The position numbers and the translations under genes are program-made. Below are positions 11,971 through 23,196 of a DNA stretch of 64,000 nucleotides, piece by piece; position 1 is the stretch's first letter, and each line of letters starts with the position of its first letter. The notes beneath the pieces are model-generated. The model was not told the origin of the DNA. It ran no database searches and saw only the letters and a list, made by a program, of their open reading frames with translations. Source of the stretch: Cyclina sinensis (lineage: Eukaryota > Mollusca > Bivalvia > Venerida > Veneridae); the NCBI GenBank assembly GCA_012932295.1, contig JAAONU010000017.1, forward strand, positions 1,860,001 through 1,924,000, read 5' to 3'.

Positions 11971-14920
11971 TATAGTAACATTTCTGTACGAAGATGAATG
12001 ATTTTTCACTGCTCTGGCAAAGGCTTTCCTCAGATTAATAATTTGAGAAAAGGTCGGCATTTGAAATTAGGGTAACAGAAGAAGTACTTCATAAACTGTG
12101 TATCAAGCATGACAATATAAATTGTTATGATAAGTATTAATGAGCTTGTGCATAATTTTGTATCTATGGGGAAAAGCTGTAGAAAAAACGCAAAGTTTTC
12201 TGTTGAAATTATAAGAGGTTTAAAACTACTGACTAATGGGAAGAAGCAGATTTGAAAATGCATTGGAACAATTATAAGTTGCATGTTTCAAAATTATTAC
12301 TATAATCTTTGTATCTTTACGTTAGAGAAAGTTACATAACTCTTACCTGTTTATTCATTTATACTCTAATCATATATCATTTTCATTTCCTTGATTCTCA
12401 AATATATATGTTAGCTTGTTACGAATTAAGCACCTATTTCATGTTAGCCATTCATTAAGGAGAAGAATTTTATAAGACTTTTTGTCTTTCATTCTAATCC
12501 TTTTTCATGAATATGTATTGTATATATATTGCTCTGAATTGTATATTATAAAATGACTGTATATATTCTGAGAATAAATATGTTTAAACTAAAACTAATT
12601 AAACTAATTATAAGATTGTGTTGTAATGATTATTTGATATACAATATAAACAGCTACAAACTTTGTCCATTACAGCCAGGACCCTTAACTTAATTGAAAA
12701 TGTTGTTTTTTTTCTCTCATGGGCGTATTGAAAAAGTTTTCTGCTTTATATATAACCCATTTATGATTGCAAAATTGTAATGTTTTTGTGGCCGTTCTGA
12801 TACAGGTGTTAGTTATATAATTCTCAAATTATATATTTACAGTGAACACACCATGCTTTAAAAGATATAGGCTTTGTCAAATATTTTGCGTGGTATTTGA
12901 TTAACAAAGAGAAGAAATTATACTTTTTATTCTATTTTTTATTTGTTTAAAAGTATTTTTCTAACGTTATAACTTTCTGAAAGATAGGTTCCGTACAATT
13001 AAAATCAAGGTCTATAGTATTTGAGTGAAGAATAGTAAAATCCGAAGAGTAATTTAGGAAAATGCATTAAGTATCTTAAATAAAATCGTCAGGATGGTTT
13101 CAATGTTATCTAAACGATTTGATTAAGTATTAAAATCCATATTTTATTTGCAATTAAGATTTTTCTTGTACTGAATCACTTAATTAAAAACAAAAACCAT
13201 TGTTTGCAAAAGATTAAATGTAAATGATTTATTTATGTGTTGTATTTAGGGATGCCTTTCTTTGTGCAAATGTTTCCAAACAATGTTTTTTTAGATGTTA
13301 CTAAAATAGGACGTTTCAATGTTGGAACTCATTACATAGACAATATTTCATAGCGATTGACCCTTGCATCCTTAAGAGAACATCAGATGAGAAATGCCTA
13401 AAGAAACAACATCGTATGTCGATATTCCTTCCACTTACATCCTTATAATCTAGAAAACACAATTGCTTTGTAAAATAGACCTTACTTCTGGGAAAACATG
13501 GCGTCTGGAAGACGTTGGTCATTTGTCAAAACCTTTGTTATATTGTCTAGATAACAATAATCACTTTCCTGTGCAATACATTAAAAAATAACCTTTTGTA
13601 CTTACTGAATGAACATTACCTCTATTCTTTGCAGGTAGCATTTGGTTTCAGGAACTATCATATCGTTATTTATTTTGGAAGTCAGTTCTTTTCATTGGCC
13701 TGCAAGATAGGTCAATCATAAACATCATTTCCTTAGAAAGATAAGCATTAAATTAGTGACTGAATGATTTTCCTTCTGTAAATTCCTAGGGTTGTTTCAT
13801 ACTGTATACTGCCCGTTAATATTAGAGAAATGATGATAATAATAAAGATTAGCAATGCTTGTGTACCAAAATGAAACTAAAATAAAAACCCTTTAAAACA
13901 TTCACGGTTATTCGGAAATGATAAACATAAAAATTGTTCACTAAATTTAGTAGTGTAGTATGTATAGCAAACTTTTATTTCTAAATTGTTTCAATTGAAG
14001 TAATAATATTTTAGATAATAGATATGTATAACCTGACTTTTCTTAAATACAAAGGACCTGGTATGTATCCAAGACCATAGTGCATAGAAACGAAATATAC
14101 GGAATTGGCATTGTACCAGTTCAACTCTTGTCCTCAGCAAATTTCATTTAAGCACTGATTTTCATTTGAGATCATCCGGGAAAATTACTAAAGTCTGTTA
14201 TTTGAATTATTAATAGATGCCTGTCATTGGCACATCGATAAACATTTTTCAAAGGAATCTGTAAATATTTCCCAGAGTAGAAAGAAACAAATCACCATGG
14301 ACTGAATTTGGCCAAATTCTTAAACATCTTTAATATACGTGCCAAGTACCACATTTCAGATTTATTAAAGATCATGTTGCAAAGGAAACGAATTGAGAAA
14401 CGGACACAAAACCCCTTCAATTGTTAAAGGGACATGTCTTACAACTAAGTGATGGTATACGGCATATCTATTTCATTGGCTCATGTGCTATAAAATGAAA
14501 AAATAATTGATAATTTAAAGAAGAACATATGTCAACAAATTTCTCAGTTAGACAATACACAGAAAGTGATTATTTAGACCATAATTATGGCTATCCACCC
14601 AAAAAGGGAACAGCAAAAACTCTCGATATTAAGACTTAATATAAAAATGTTTCTTTTACGTATTGTAATTTAAGTATTAACTTATACCTTGACAGTTGGT
14701 AATAATTCATTTAATAGCATTAGCATTTACGAAAACTGAATACTATTAATTTTAGCAAATTGTATTTAACACTTACAGATCAGTTTATATAAAAAAGTCC
14801 AATCACACATTCTGTCCCACAAAAACAAAATGTGCCAGCCAGAGACCATGAATATGTAAAATAATTTGATCGAGAATTTATTAAAATGCATCTAATGTCA
14901 AAACCGTACACAACTGTGCC
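11971..14920. other. AT-rich gene-less stretch
   Basis: No gene recognised. It contains the micro-ORF block copy at about 13475-13575. Frames of 68-84 codons here lack domains and look like chance. Confidence 0.5.
13400..13590 (+). repeat. Recurrent block with micro-ORF, copy 2
   Basis: Very close to 2985-3140: it shares ATAGACCTTA, ATGGCGTCTGGAAGA, GTTGGTCATTTGTCAAAACC and AACAATAATCACTT. The ATG at 13498 is followed by only 18 codons before a stop because one T is missing relative to copy 1. The donor-like minus-strand signal of copy 1 is degraded here (GGAAAGT instead of GGTAAGT). Confidence 0.65.
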
Positions 14921-15327
14921 TAGTCTCACTATTTCGCCTCCGAAGGTGAGCCCATTTTATAGGCTGATATTTTATAGTTGTTCACCTTCTACGTCTCACT
15001 TTGATCTGCATCTGGTTAAGCGGGCTCGCCCAATCGTAGGCGATTGGGCACGTTTTATGGCTCGTTTGTCCAACAGTTCACAGAGTTTAAGGCAAAAATG
15101 ATAAAAATATGATAAAATATGATAACTTAATTCATACCTGATCCTGTAATCCAAGAAAACACAGTAATACATAAGTATAGAACTGAAACACTTATTTCGT
15201 ACCTGATTAATCCACCATTTTATTCAAAATTTGGCAATCGGAATACTCGGTGTTCTAAGTTAATATATAACCAGGACAGGGTAAAAACCGTGCCGAACCG
15301 AGTCCGCTTAACCAGATAGTGAGACTA
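14921..15327. mobile_element. 407-bp MITE with 12-bp inverted ends and 9-bp target duplication
   Basis: Perfect terminal inverted repeats TAGTCTCACTAT (14921-14932) and ATAGTGAGACTA (15316-15327) are flanked by the identical 9-mer AACTGTGCC at 14912-14920 and 15328-15336. Inside are further palindromes: GAAGGTGA/TCACCTTC near 14944 and 14983, TCTGGTTAAGCGGGCTCG at 15011 pairing with CGAGTCCGCTTAACCAGA near 15299, and a strong hairpin GCCCAATCG-TAGG-CGATTGGGC (15028-15049). A 9-bp duplication is typical of Mutator-like elements. There is no coding capacity, so it would depend on a transposase in trans. Confidence 0.8.
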
Positions 15328-15794
15328 AACTGTGCCTTTTTGACTTGAGCACATAGATGTGCAGCTTGAAGCTAGAATACTATTTATGCTAGTCTTGCTT
15401 TTATTTTCTGTCGTTTAAAAATTGTGTTTTGATTTGATTGTAATTTTATAGTACCTATGAACCAGCGGAAGATATAGGAAGAGTACAAACAATCATTGTT
15501 CCTTCTACGAAATAAAATATAGGACGCAAAACAATTAAAAGTAACATATTACTGCATTATGCCAGATTAATTTCCTGAAAAAGTCAAGATTTGTTCTAAA
15601 CAGAAAGACATTTATTGTGTATTTAATATTGGAGACAGTTTTGTCGGAGATAAGTTTTCTATTTCTTTACGTTTTCATTCACTTATTTCCTTCAACTTTA
15701 TATGTAGGAAAGAGTCATCTAGTATGATCTGAGCATAGTCTTCTGTAGGTATTTCAGATCTACAGTTGTTTTTTTCGGACAAGTGTCAGTGAGT

Positions 15795-15865
15795 GACCCC
15801 CACCCTCACACCCCCCCCCAAAAAAAAAAAAACAAAAAAAAAATAAAGATAAATAAAAATATAAA
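15795..15865. repeat. Poly-C/poly-A low-complexity tract
   Basis: A short C-rich run with a homopolymeric C segment passes directly into A-rich sequence interrupted by single C, T and G bases (15810-15865). It is likely unstable, and tract length may vary with sequencing. Confidence 0.85.
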
Positions 15866-16008
15866 ATAATTAATAATAATAAAGCAATAAGAAAGAAATA
15901 AAAGAAATATACAAAAATAGTCGAAAAAAATATTAAAAAATGGTTCGGTGAATTAAGCAATCTTTTGTTAAAAGCAGTGTCAAACTGAATAAAATTATCT
16001 AGGGTATA

Positions 16009-16161
16009 CAACATGACATTAACTGCTAATAATAGCAGCTCCTTCCATAGCCCAAAATAAAAAGCATTCCATAAGAGACGTCGCCGTCACAACATGACAT
16101 TAACTGCTAATAATAACAGCTCCTTCCATAGCCCAAAATAAAAAGCATTCCATAAGAGACG
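16009..16161 (+). repeat. 81-bp tandem duplication
   Basis: The segment from CAACATGACATTAACTGCTA to CATTCCATAAGAGACG at 16009-16080 is repeated at 16090-16161 with a single clear difference (AATAGCAGC against AATAACAGC). The period is 81 bp. The high identity implies a recent duplication. Confidence 0.92.
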
Positions 16162-16182
16162 ACGCCGCTCACCGGCGTCGCC
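16159..16182. repeat. GC-rich hairpin at the end of the 81-bp duplication
   Basis: CGACGCCG and CGGCGTCG form an 8-bp perfect stem around a short CTCAC loop, in otherwise AT-rich surroundings. The first duplicate ends in GTCGCCGTC, part of the same motif. It could be a terminus remnant of a small element. Confidence 0.7.
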
Positions 16183-18547
16183 AATAATTGTAAAAAGTAG
16201 CAAAATTTTTGTTCAAATGGATATCTTAATACTTTATAAAATATCATGTTAGGTTCAACATACCTTACTCTATTTCTAATTCAACATATTCTAACAATAT
16301 TAACAAATCGTAATTTAGTGACGACTTTCTTCGTATTTATATCATTTTCTTATAAAGATTTCCCTGACTTTTTTTATCAGTTGATTTTTGTTGTTGTTGA
16401 TAAAATGGTGTTGTTGTTTGTTTTGGACAAAAAATAGTATTTGTCTTATGCCATTCGACCATGACTGATGTATTCATTAATCTATTATTAAATGTGTTAA
16501 TAATAAAAATATTAGCAAGGTGCTATGTTGGACAATTTTTTAATGCAATATTAAAACGATTGTTTTATTGTTAATGATCAAGAATAAACTTACATATGCT
16601 AAAATGGATGAGAAAGATAAATTTATAAATAAATATATTTATATATATCTATAAAAAATCAAATTAAAATAGTCTTATTTTCTTCTGGAATACTGACTTA
16701 AATGAACAGAAATTACTCAGTTTCAGATATCTAAATATTCTACAGGTTTCCCTTTTTGATATGCATTTTTCATGATATAATAATGGCCTACATAAAAACG
16801 TGGTCTAAATGAAATATTTAAACTATATTAAGAACTGCAAAAACATAAGAATGGTATATCTAAAAACTGCGCAACCTTAGATAAAGCTGTCATAAACCTG
16901 CAGCATGATAGAATAAACTACTTAAAATGTTATATAAAATTCTATGTAACCATTAAGCCAATGTTAATAGTCATTTTTAAAACCACCTAAATGCTAATTG
17001 TCGGAACAATATCATCATTTTCTATCAACATACGACATGAAATGTTACTAAACACTATTTAACGATATTTTAAACAGACTAATATCTCAATTTATTGTGA
17101 TTATGATGCTTTAAAACCACATGAAAATCTATTCGATCATACAAGTCGTGCAGTTTTAGAGCTGTGCACTCAGAGTAATGGTATTTTGAAAGATCCATCC
17201 ATTATTTCTGATAAAAAAAATCTCGATAAAATGTTTTTTCTTAAACTTTATACTTTGTTCTTTACTTTGTTTTAAAGTCGGACAAATGTTTCAGTTTCAA
17301 GGCGGTAAAAATGTGCAGTGAGGTTGTTGCATTATCAGTATGAGACAATGAAGTACGATGACGATCAAATGGTTGTCATTGAACATAACATGTCGATTTC
17401 CGTTTCATCTTCCTAAATATTTTCTACTGAAATCGTTTCTATTGAAACCTACTGTTTTCAATGATTGTCCATCTCTTATCAACTAAATTGTTTGTTTTAA
17501 CAGACATATTCAAAGACTGATCGCAAAATCCAATGAATTCTTGATTGCTCAGCAACAATATTTGGTACAAGCAGCAATGTTAACATAGCTTATAGAAACA
17601 GTCCGAAAACTTGTGTTGATTCTACATAGTTCTCGGCCTAGGTAACAGCTGTTGTTTATCATTTTTGAGTCAATAGAATTTAACGATTTCTTCACAAGAT
17701 GGCTGTTTTCAGTAAAATATCAATTTATTACTCCAAGAACACTTACCAATCTAACACTAAGCTAATTAGATGTAGTGCCAGATATATATAATGATCAAAT
17801 AACTGAAGAAATCTCTAACATCTCAAGGTATTACTTTACCATCATTAAAATATTATTGTTTTCTAAAATGAGTTTAAATTACAAAATTACAATTCTATGA
17901 CATTTTATATGACTATTTTTTATTAGTTTTATGTTCTTCATTTAATAAGGTTGATCAATAATATAATCCTTTATAAGGAACGAAAAGCTTCAACGTAATA
18001 TTTTAATGATGAAAATTGTCAAAGCTAAAGAAAGGTTTCGCTAAAATGTGATTTACTTATCTGATCGGTTACCTATTGTCCATATCTAAAATTTTGTCAA
18101 AGCAATAAACAGATAGTGTATTAATATTTTATTTTAATTCGAGAAAGAAAAATAATGCTGATACTTCTTTTTTAGTCTGATTTTTCTTACTTAAAGGGAC
18201 ATTCCCTAAAATTTACCAACGAAATACTGAAAAAGCAAATGTGCATTTAAAACAAATGACTTTCTACCAAAAAATAATAAAACAACAACTCTTTATGCAA
18301 AAACTAATATTAGAACATTCAGTTAGAATTTTCGACTGAAACTTTGACATCTGGTAATAATAATTTAATACATTCATATTCACACCAATTTGAAGAAAAT
18401 GGAATACTTAAAATGCTAGGGTATGCCTATTTAAAGTCAAGTATTGTGAAATTATCTCCTGCTGTATTCAATTTTAATGTATCTTTTTTAAAAGTTAATA
18501 CCTTCAAGTTTCTTTTTCACAGTCAACACCTCTTAAAAGTATCTTCT

Positions 18548-18923
18548 TAAAAGTAAATATCTCTGAGAATCTTCCTTAAAGTAAATATCTCTGAGTATCT
18601 TCCTTAAAGTAAATATCTCTGCGAATCTTTCTAAAAGTAAATATCTCTGAGTATCTCTGAGTATCTTCCTTAAAGTAAATATATCTGAGAATCTTCCTTA
18701 AAATAAATATCTCTGAGAATCTTCCTTTAAGTAAATATCTCTGAGAATCTTCCCTAAAGTAAATATTTCTGAGTATCTTCCTTAAAGTAAATATCTCTGA
18801 GTATCTTCCTTAAAGTAAATATCTCTGAGTATCTTCCTTAAACTAAATATCTCTGAGAATCTTCCTAAAAGTAAATATCTCTGAGTATCTTCCTAAAGGT
18901 AAATATCTCTGTCTTCTTTTTAG
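18548..18923 (+). repeat. 28-bp minisatellite, about 13 copies
   Basis: The unit is close to AAGTAAATATCTCTGAGTAT plus CTTCCTTA. About 13 head-to-tail copies occur with scattered substitutions and one 10-bp internal expansion near 18645. Flanking sequence at 18490-18547 and 18924-18960 holds degenerate half-units. The period is not a multiple of three, so it is not a coding repeat. Confidence 0.95.
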
Positions 18924-19012
18924 TCAATATCTCTAAATATCTTTTTCTGTAAATTTTGTTGGGTGTCTTCTTCACATGAAATATCTGTGAGTAGCAAGCC
19001 ACAGTAAAGTAC

Positions 19013-19070
19013 GGGCTGACTAAGGTAGGAGTTGGCTAAGGTAGGAGTTGACTAAGGCACGAGTTGACAA
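19013..19070 (+). repeat. 18-bp short tandem repeat, about 3 copies
   Basis: Units close to GGCTAAGGTAGGAGTT recur three times with small changes (GACTAAGGTAGGAGTT, GGCTAAGGTAGGAGTT, GACTAAGGCACGAGTT). Confidence 0.85.
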
Positions 19071-22000
19071 GAAACCTAAACAACATTAAAATACAAACGA
19101 GTCATACCCGATAAGTTGAAAGTGACACAGAAACTGTTGTTAAAAACAACATATTTCGTGGTTTCTTAATTATTAATTAAATAAGGTTCAAATAAAACAT
19201 GAACATAAGATACAAGGTATTTTTAGATCTGATATCTCAAAATTGAAACAAACTAGGTTAATAGATTAACTTAAAATATGGTGATCGAAGCCTTTTAGCC
19301 GAGTATACCTTAACATTTGATACGAATAAAACAGAAATAAAATTGACAATTAAGGTGTATGTATTCACGTATTTAAACCAAACCTTAAGTGCAGTGAGAT
19401 ACTAAAAGGAGAGTTGCCCTGCTTTTCGATAATTAAGAGGGACAGTTAAGAGCAAAATAATCTTAAGAAATTACAAATTTATAACCTTAATTTATTAAAC
19501 CATCAACTTGAAATAAATTTTGCCACAGCTTGGTGTGTAATGAAATTTTACTGTCTAGATTTTTCATTAGCTAGGCGTATGTCTTAGCAATGACCTTATT
19601 CTAGTGCGTGTGCCCGTTGGCTATTTTTTCTGTTTAAGACTATTTAGAATGAGTTTCAGCAGTTATTAAATATTTTATTTTATTTGAAACAAACAACTAT
19701 CGAATAAGTAATTGCTTTACCTGTAATGCTATGAATTTTCAATCTTGTAGTGTGTATCATTAACAGGGCGTACCAACTAAATTCTTTATATAATCAAGTA
19801 TTACAACTCTGTTAAGACACTTGCTGAAAAATTTATTAGGTCATCAATTTACTCGAAATATGAGATCGTCTCTAGATAAACATGAAGTTCAAGTTTTCTT
19901 TTTAAATGAGGTATTTAAAACAGCAAAACAAACTTCATGTAAAACTATATTTATTTACTTCTATATTGCAAATTCTTTACCCAACACCTGCATTTGATAC
20001 ATTTGCGGAAGAAAGGTCCAGAAACAAATGAATGTATTATTAAGAAATGTAATAGAGATAGTGCAGGTTCTGAAAGATTTCTTTACAATTATTAAACATC
20101 ACTTTTAGTAATATTAATTGACACGAAAGTCTGGAAATCTTGAAAAATAGAAAAGAAAGTCATAACAAACTCGCCACAAGCTATTAAACTGAATCTGTTT
20201 GATAAAGCAGTTTACAAAAATGATTAAACAAAGTGTAAGTAGGTACCACTATATACACAAAATGTTGTTGAAAACGATTGTCATTTCTGTTATGTTGTTC
20301 TGTCTTTTCTTTCTGTTCGCTAGCTACCTCGCATTATGTCAACGTTGTATATATATAACCATTTTAAAGACGCTTTTTGTAAAAGAACTGAATTGTCACA
20401 ACCTGAAAATCTATTATTAATTTTTTACAATTACTGCATGGCGTCTGATGAACTCTGATATATTCAAACTTTGATGTATTAAAAGTAATGTTTGAAATTG
20501 TTTATATGTTGATTCGAGTATAAATTGCTGTACTGTTAGAAAATATATATTTGCAAGAGTACTGTATTGCCAAAGATGTGTAAATAAACTTAAAATAGTC
20601 TCATAAATTTCATCTTTTAATATAATTTTATTTACAGAATATGTGAAGTAATTATGAAGTTGATAATGCCGTGACATGTTTACTTTAAACAGTCTGAGAG
20701 TAAAACGCTCTGTTCTATATTTCACGAACTGGTAAATGTCCCATTGCGAGGTTCATAACTTGGATATTAATCTCCTCCTCATCAAGAAATTGTGTTATAC
20801 AACATGTATAGCATCTGACAGTCAATATGGTGCCAAAAGTTGAGGTTCTTTCATTCATCTTATTGTTAACTAAATGCACCATACTGTTGTTCTGTCGATT
20901 AAAGTTCGCTGGAAGCGAATTATTATACTAAAATGGTAAAGAAGTTTTTGGTCGAAAATGCATGTAAAACTGTCATTTCTTTCAGTCTTTGATCTTATTC
21001 AGATCCCGAGATTATCTCTTGATGTTTTACATTTTTTGTTCATGCATTTAAAGAATAAACAAAATATCTTGAATAAGAGAATCCTGTGCGTTCTTTACAC
21101 TTTCTCAAATTCCATTGCCTTGAATACAGAAAGACAAATCTCAGAATCTGATTTTACAAAAAATAGACAAACTGAAGCTCGATAGAGACTCCTAGCAACC
21201 TAGAAAAAAATAATGTTTTAAAAGTGTATGCATTTAACACAGAAACGTCAGCAGCCATATAGTGAATGGATGATACATCAATTAAAGTAAATATATTTAG
21301 CAAAGATTTGCATTCTTCGTGTGCAAAAACCAAAAAGTACAAGATATAAAAACCTCTAATTGCCGTTTTTACAGATGCCTTGTGAGATTTAACTCATAGA
21401 CATGCCAATCAATTTACATAAGAAAACACCAAGTGAGTTATGTTTTTGTTATATACACCTGCGCTTGCTACACAACCAGCTTTTTTACTTATATAAAATG
21501 AGTATGGAAATGTCATCAATTGAAAACAAATTAGTAGAAAACTGATCTGCAGCATTTAATTAAAGGCTTTTAAGTAACAAATTGTATAATTTTATTTGTA
21601 TCTAATCTGTATTTTTAATAAAAAAATATTTGTTAGATGAATTACCTATTTTTTCTGTCAGTCGGGCTGAAAACATTGATGAAGAATGTCATGTTACAAT
21701 TAAAATCATTTGGTCGTATTCGACTTGTCTGACTTTAAAACGAGATCATTAATCAAGTGGAAATATTTTTTACTAATGGATCGATATTCAACTTAATATC
21801 TCTTTGCCGCTGTGCAAATTATCTCTCTAGTTTTTTTGCAGGAAAAGAACAAACAACTCAGCATCTCTCTGGTTCTGTGATAGAGTTACTGTTACTACTT
21901 AAAAAGATAATAAATTTAGCAACTGTTCGACGGGCTACCGTAGAGACATGTTGATAGAAGAAGTCAAATTCCTTGACCAAAGTCTTTTTTTATTACAAGA

Positions 22001-22213
22001 TGAGTACATATATGAGAATATGTGGAGGTTAAAATCATATCCATGGCATTAGTAAAAACATTAAATCATTTTGAAAGAAAATAACTTCATGACAGATTTC
22101 TCATAAATTATGACTTAGAATAAGGGGGTAAAAGTAATTTTAAACGCTGAGAACAGTAAAAAGATCAGAACAAATGACACCATCTGTATTTATGATATCC
22201 AGCATCAAATGTT
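19071..22213. other. AT-rich gene-less stretch
   Basis: Includes the second copy of the third recurrent block (19430-19725). The longest frames (73 codons on plus at 20199, 102 codons on minus at 20417-20725) have no recognisable domain, no conserved motif and no credible splice context, so I do not call them genes. Confidence 0.5.
19430..19725 (+). repeat. Recurrent block (third type), copy 2
   Basis: Colinear with 11680-11970; see that entry for shared landmarks. Similarity is interrupted by small indels and there is no shared frame. Confidence 0.65.
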
Positions 22214-22443
22214 TTAACCTATTTATGCCAAATGGATTATGCCACCCTTGTCAGCTGAACAAGTCAATTTTTCTATTTAAAGGGATTCTGGTAGAAATTT
22301 TCAATTTTATTCTATTTCGGGAAGAAAGTCCTTAATGCAACTATTATAGACCCTGATCAGACGGTGTAACATGCGGCGTCTGATCTGGGTCTGCAATGTT
22401 TGCCTTTATCTACTTTTGTAGACGCTAGGTATTAATGGGTTAA
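22214..22443. mobile_element. ~230-bp TTAACC-ended foldback MITE
   Basis: The left end TTAACCTATTTATGCC (from 22214) pairs with the right end GGTATTAATGGGTTAA (to 22443) with a few mismatches. A strong internal palindrome, GACCCTGATCAGACG (22349-22363) with CGTCTGATCTGGGTC (22377-22391), surrounds a CATGCGG-type loop. This end-plus-hairpin architecture is that of an abundant bivalve MITE as I recall it. No coding capacity. Confidence 0.8.
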
Positions 22444-22993
22444 GAAGCAGTGTTGAAAGATTAAGAGCCCCCGGTTCCCTGTCCAGAGGGCGCTGCTGAG
22501 ATCTCAGTGCGAGTAATAGTTAGAACCTGGAATAATTATAAGTTGCAAGAAAACGTCTTCCAATTTATGAAAACTTGAAATATCTTAAACGAAACTGAGT
22601 GCATATGTACATTTTTTCTTCCTATTTTCACTTTTTATCTAAACATGTAATTTTATCAAATGCCAATCTCACATAATGCTAATATGGACAGTCTCTACAA
22701 CGTCTGTATAATCCCTGTGAAACTAAGTTTGCACTATTGTATAAACACAGAATTAATGTTGGTTCTACCGAACACGTAAAATTGTCATACATGTATTTAT
22801 AATTATACAAATTAAAAGGAGAAATTTCTTTAGTTATTGCTTATTAGATTTACGCATAATGATGTTTCTGGTTCATTTTGCGGTCAAAAAAATTCTTCAG
22901 TTGCAAGACAGGACTCCATCATCTGAATTTCAACCATGTACATTAAAAAACCGTCAAAAGGTGGTCTTATCAATCATGAATTATTTTCGATCC

Positions 22994-23196
22994 TAACCCT
23001 TACCATGCTGCAATGAACTCATCCATTTTTCAATGTGGACAGATCTATTAATTGTTTATGGGAGTGCTTATTGAACATTTCATGACTGAATGGCGGGTAG
23101 TGCAGATGATGACCGGACTGCACGAACGTGCAGGCTAATCTAGCTCTGCATGGGTCGCCAAGGCAGAGTCAGTTACCGCCAGCAGGATAAGGGTTA
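22994..23196. mobile_element. ~200-bp TAACCCTTA-ended MITE
   Basis: The left end TAACCCTTACCATGCTG (22994-23010) and the right end CCAGCAGGATAAGGGTTA (to 23196) are inverted repeats. The internal part contains GACTGAATGGCGGGTAGTGC and CTGCACGAACGTGCAGGCT, the latter with a short palindrome (CTGCACGaacGTGCAG). It matches the layout of a widespread bivalve MITE as I recall it. It lies only 550 bp from another MITE. Confidence 0.82.

Larger units (their letters stand above)
15328..18547. other. Low-complexity and AT-rich gene-less stretch
   Basis: Holds a poly-C/poly-A tract (15795-15860), an 81-bp tandem duplication with a terminal hairpin (16009-16182) and AT-rich sequence with no recognisable gene. 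The short frames are lysine, isoleucine or phenylalanine rich and not convincing. Confidence 0.5.

Noticed and set aside
14886..15101. 71-codon frame
   Set aside because: Covers the left half of the 407-bp MITE; its length is due to the palindromic GC-rich segment.
18548..18960. CRISPR-like array
   Set aside because: 28-bp units are directly adjacent without unique spacers, so this is a minisatellite in a eukaryotic genome.
20417..20725. 102-codon minus-strand frame
   Set aside because: No domain, no splice context, and composition typical of AT-rich random frames.
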